Shown: piece by piece, positions 31,709 through 33,225 of the stretch
Numbering within the stretch: the stretch's first letter is position 1
Layout: every line of letters begins with the position of its first letter
Assembly: GCA_021414085.1 (NCBI GenBank)
Contig: JAIOPC010000006.1
Location: forward strand, 1 to 33,225
Direction: 5' to 3'
DNA from: Actinomycetes bacterium
GTDB lineage: Bacteria; Actinomycetota; Acidimicrobiia; Acidimicrobiales; Ilumatobacteraceae
Length of the DNA: 33,225 nucleotides
The notes under the pieces: model-generated
The model's database searches: none
Told to the model about the DNA's origin: nothing
The model's input: the letters and a program-made list of their open reading frames with translations, nothing else
Position numbers and translations under genes: made by a program

Positions 31709-32950
31709 TCAGGCGGTGGCTTTGAGTGCGGCGCCGAATGCCGCCAACGCCAAGTCGATTTCGCGCTCGCTGACGACCAGCGGTGGCATCCAGCGAATGC
31801 AACGGCCGTAGGTGCCGGCGTTCATCAGGATCAGGTGCCCTTCCTCGAGGCAGTGCTTGGCAACGGCCGCGACCCGCGCCGGATCGTCGAACTCGGTGCC
31901 GACCATCAGGCCTGGCCCGCGGACCTGCGTCATCGTTGAGTGTTCCTTCTGCAACTCACGCAGTCCCTTACGCAACTGCTCGCCGCGCGCGTTCACGTTC
32001 TCCATGAAGCCGTTGGCGGTGAGGATGTCGATGGTGGCGAGCGCAGCCGCGCAACCCATCGCGTTGCCGCCATAGGTTCCGCCGTGCGCACCTTTGGGCC
32101 ACTTGTCGTCGAGCTCGCGGCGGGTGCCCAGCGCCGAGAAGGGGAAGCCGCTGGCGATGCCCTTGGCCATGCAGATGATGTCGGGCTGGAAACCTGGGTA
32201 GTGATCGACCGCGAACATTTTGCCGGTGCGACCCATGCCACTTTGCACTTCGTCGGCGATGAACAGAATGCCGTGTTGCTTGCAACGCTGTGCGAGCCCC
32301 TCAATGAACGCGGCTGGCGCTTGCATGTAACCACCCTCGCCGAGCACCGGCTCCAGAATCATGGCGGCGGTTTCTTCCGGTGCGGTCAGCGCCTTCAGCA
32401 TGTGGTCGAGGCCCTGCAGTGCCTTGGCTACCTCGGCGTCTTGATCGGGGGCGAGCGGATCGGGGAATGGCGCCACAAACACGCCCGAAGGCAGCGGTGC
32501 ATAGCCAGCCCGGTAACCAGTCTTGCTGGTGGTCATCGCCATCGTCATCGCGGTGCGACCGTGGAAGCTGCCGCTGAACACGATGATGTGCGGACGCTTG
32601 GTGGCTTGCTTCGCCAGCTTGACGGCAGCCTCGGTGATCTCGGCGCCAGAGTTGGCAAAGAAGAAGGTGTCGATCGTGCTCGGCGTGATGTCGTTCAACT
32701 TGCTGGCCAGTGGTTCCAGCAGGTCGTGATTGAACACGTTGACCTGGGCATGGATGAAGCGCTGCGCCTGATCGGCGATTGCCTTTGCGACCGCGGGGTG
32801 TGCGTGACCGGTGGAGTTGACAGCGATGCCGGCGGCGAAATCGAGGTACTCCTCGCCGCTGGTTGTGGTGACCCAGCAACCCTGGCCGTGCGTGACTTCC
32901 AGCGGGGTGACTTTGAACCACACATTGGAGAGATGCGAGGTGGCAGGCAT
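31709..32950 (-). CDS. Class III pyridoxal-phosphate aminotransferase (4-aminobutyrate/acetylornithine type)
   Basis: The 413-residue protein has the class III fold. It opens with a dimer-forming N-terminus, then FANSGAEITEAAVKLAK for the phosphate, SFHGRTAMTMAMT, the cofactor-binding FIADEVQSGMGRTG (Asp contacting the pyridine N) and the Schiff-base Lys in ICMAKGIASGFP. It moves an amino group from an omega-amino acid (4-aminobutyrate, ornithine or similar) to 2-oxoglutarate; the substrate cannot be fixed from sequence. It heads the minus-strand operon and has a leaderless-type -10 box, TAAGCT, 7 nt upstream. Confidence 0.94.
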   Translation of the reverse strand: MPATSHLSNVWFKVTPLEVTHGQGCWVTTTSGEEYLDFAAGIAVNSTGHAHPAVAKAIADQAQRFIHAQVNVFNHDLLEPLASKLNDITPSTIDTFFFANSGAEITEAAVKLAKQATKRPHIIVFSGSFHGRTAMTMAMTTSKTGYRAGYAPLPSGVFVAPFPDPLAPDQDAEVAKALQGLDHMLKALTAPEETAAMILEPVLGEGGYMQAPAAFIEGLAQRCKQHGILFIADEVQSGMGRTGKMFAVDHYPGFQPDIICMAKGIASGFPFSALGTRRELDDKWPKGAHGGTYGGNAMGCAAALATIDILTANGFMENVNARGEQLRKGLRELQKEHSTMTQVRGPGLMVGTEFDDPARVAAVAKHCLEEGHLILMNAGTYGRCIRWMPPLVVSEREIDLALAAFGAALKATA

Positions 32951-32957
32951 GAAAACC

Positions 32958-32963
32958 AGCTTA
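32958..32963 (-). promoter_or_regulatory. -10 box TAAGCT of the aminotransferase operon
   Basis: Minus-strand TAAGCT ends 7 nt before ATG 32950; no SD. The opposing -10 box of the surface-protein gene lies 10 bp away, so the promoters overlap back to back. Confidence 0.6.
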
Positions 32964-32973
32964 GGTCACGCAC

Positions 32974-32979
32974 TAAGGT
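32974..32979 (+). promoter_or_regulatory. -10 box TAAGGT of the secreted protein gene
   Basis: TAAGGT ends 8 nt before ATG 32988; no SD. This predicts a leaderless or nearly leaderless mRNA in a 37-bp divergent gap. Confidence 0.55.
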
Positions 32980-32987
32980 CTCTCGCC

Positions 32988-33225
32988 ATGTCTCGTTTCC
33001 GCGCGCTCGCTGTTGGTTTGTTCGTTCTTGTAGTTGTGGTTCCGGTGGGTGGTGGGGTTTCGGCGTCGCCGCCTCCGGGGGACTCGTTTCATGGTTTGGT
33101 GCCGGCGCGGTTGATGGATACGCGTGTTGGTGGGTCGACGGTTGATGATTTGTTTGAGGGTGCTGGTGCGGTGGGTGCTAACTCGGTGACGAATGTGACG
33201 GTGTTGGGTCGTGGTGGTGTGCCGG
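32988..33225 (+). CDS. Secreted surface protein, N-terminal fragment ('PARLMDTR' type)
   Basis: The frame is open to the window edge. It starts with a Sec signal (MSRFRALAVGLFVLVVVVPVGGGVSA) and continues GDSFHGLVPARLMDTRVGG, then ANSVTNVTVLGRGGVP. The 'PxRLLDTR' opening followed by an NVT strand is a module seen repeatedly in large secreted proteins of Actinobacteria, especially Acidimicrobiia; function unknown, probably cell surface. Codon use differs sharply from the rest of the window: many GGT, GTT, TTG and GCG codons and a strong G/T bias on the coding strand. The protein continues beyond 33225. Confidence 0.8.
   Translation, partial: MSRFRALAVGLFVLVVVVPVGGGVSASPPPGDSFHGLVPARLMDTRVGGSTVDDLFEGAGAVGANSVTNVTVLGRGGVP

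Noticed and set aside
31940-33145. Plus-strand frame opposite the aminotransferase
   Set aside because: It covers a class III aminotransferase with all cofactor motifs and continues out of frame into the signal peptide of the surface protein.

Overview
The window is a gene-dense, high-GC stretch of an actinobacterial chromosome. The order tRNA-Leu(CAG), fhaA, fhaB, pstP, rodA, pbpA, pknB, trpG, crgA (20420-28983) matches the order known from the origin-proximal cell-wall region of Mycobacterium, although pknA is missing. DUF2510, DUF222/HNH and TerC proteins, Thr-rich lipoprotein linkers and a truncated 'PARLMDTR' surface protein at the right edge suggest a member of the class Acidimicrobiia (Ilumatobacter-like). 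That placement is inference. No gap exceeds 300 bases. The largest (19220-19408) holds a manganese riboswitch.

Layout. 1-2173 (+): the tail of a DUF222/HNH protein, then larB and larC for the nickel-pincer cofactor. 2202-3621 (-): dsbB and a membrane-anchored thioredoxin-fold protein with a DsbA-like CPHC site. 3642-7374 (+): a sulfurtransferase, an ABC permease and its ATPase joined by ATGA overlaps, then a DUF2510 protein. 7456-9033 (+): a metallo-beta-lactamase-fold protein with a C-terminal Rieske domain, resembling CMP-sialate hydroxylase with its domains in reverse order. 9044-10911 (-): an L,D-transpeptidase and glutamyl-Q tRNA(Asp) synthetase. 10995-14395 (+): a GGDEF/EAL protein with a degenerate EAL half, a zinc-ribbon membrane protein and a tiny membrane ORF. 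14377-19219: a PfkB kinase (-), a YqeY protein (+), then a minus-strand run of a GH3 glycosidase, a zinc-ribbon protein, an unknown protein, a small membrane protein and a lipoprotein. 19272-20398 (+): yybP-ykoY riboswitch and terC. 20420-28983: tRNA and the Ser/Thr-kinase cell-growth cluster. 29066-32950 (-): zinc-ribbon protein, lipoprotein, thiolase, MarR regulator and class III aminotransferase. 32988-33225 (+): start of a secreted protein.

How the genes work together. The kinase cluster is a complete elongation and division module: PknB senses muropeptides, PstP reverses its phosphorylation, FhaA and FhaB read phosphothreonine, RodA and PbpA polymerise and cross-link septal or polar peptidoglycan, and CrgA ties them to the divisome. 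The L,D-transpeptidase and GH3 hexosaminidase add wall modification and recycling. DsbB plus the CPHC thioredoxin protein form a likely export-side disulfide pathway. LarB and LarC make part of the Lar nickel cofactor, but LarE and a client enzyme are not in view.

A strong regulatory theme is visible. Most genes that begin a transcription unit have a TAnnnT -10 box ending 6-10 nt before the start codon and no Shine-Dalgarno, which implies leaderless or nearly leaderless mRNAs. Operon-internal genes instead use ATGA, GTGA or TTGA overlaps, or SD sites. Two divergent pairs (trpG/crgA and aminotransferase/surface protein) pack opposing -10 boxes into gaps of 27 and 37 bp.
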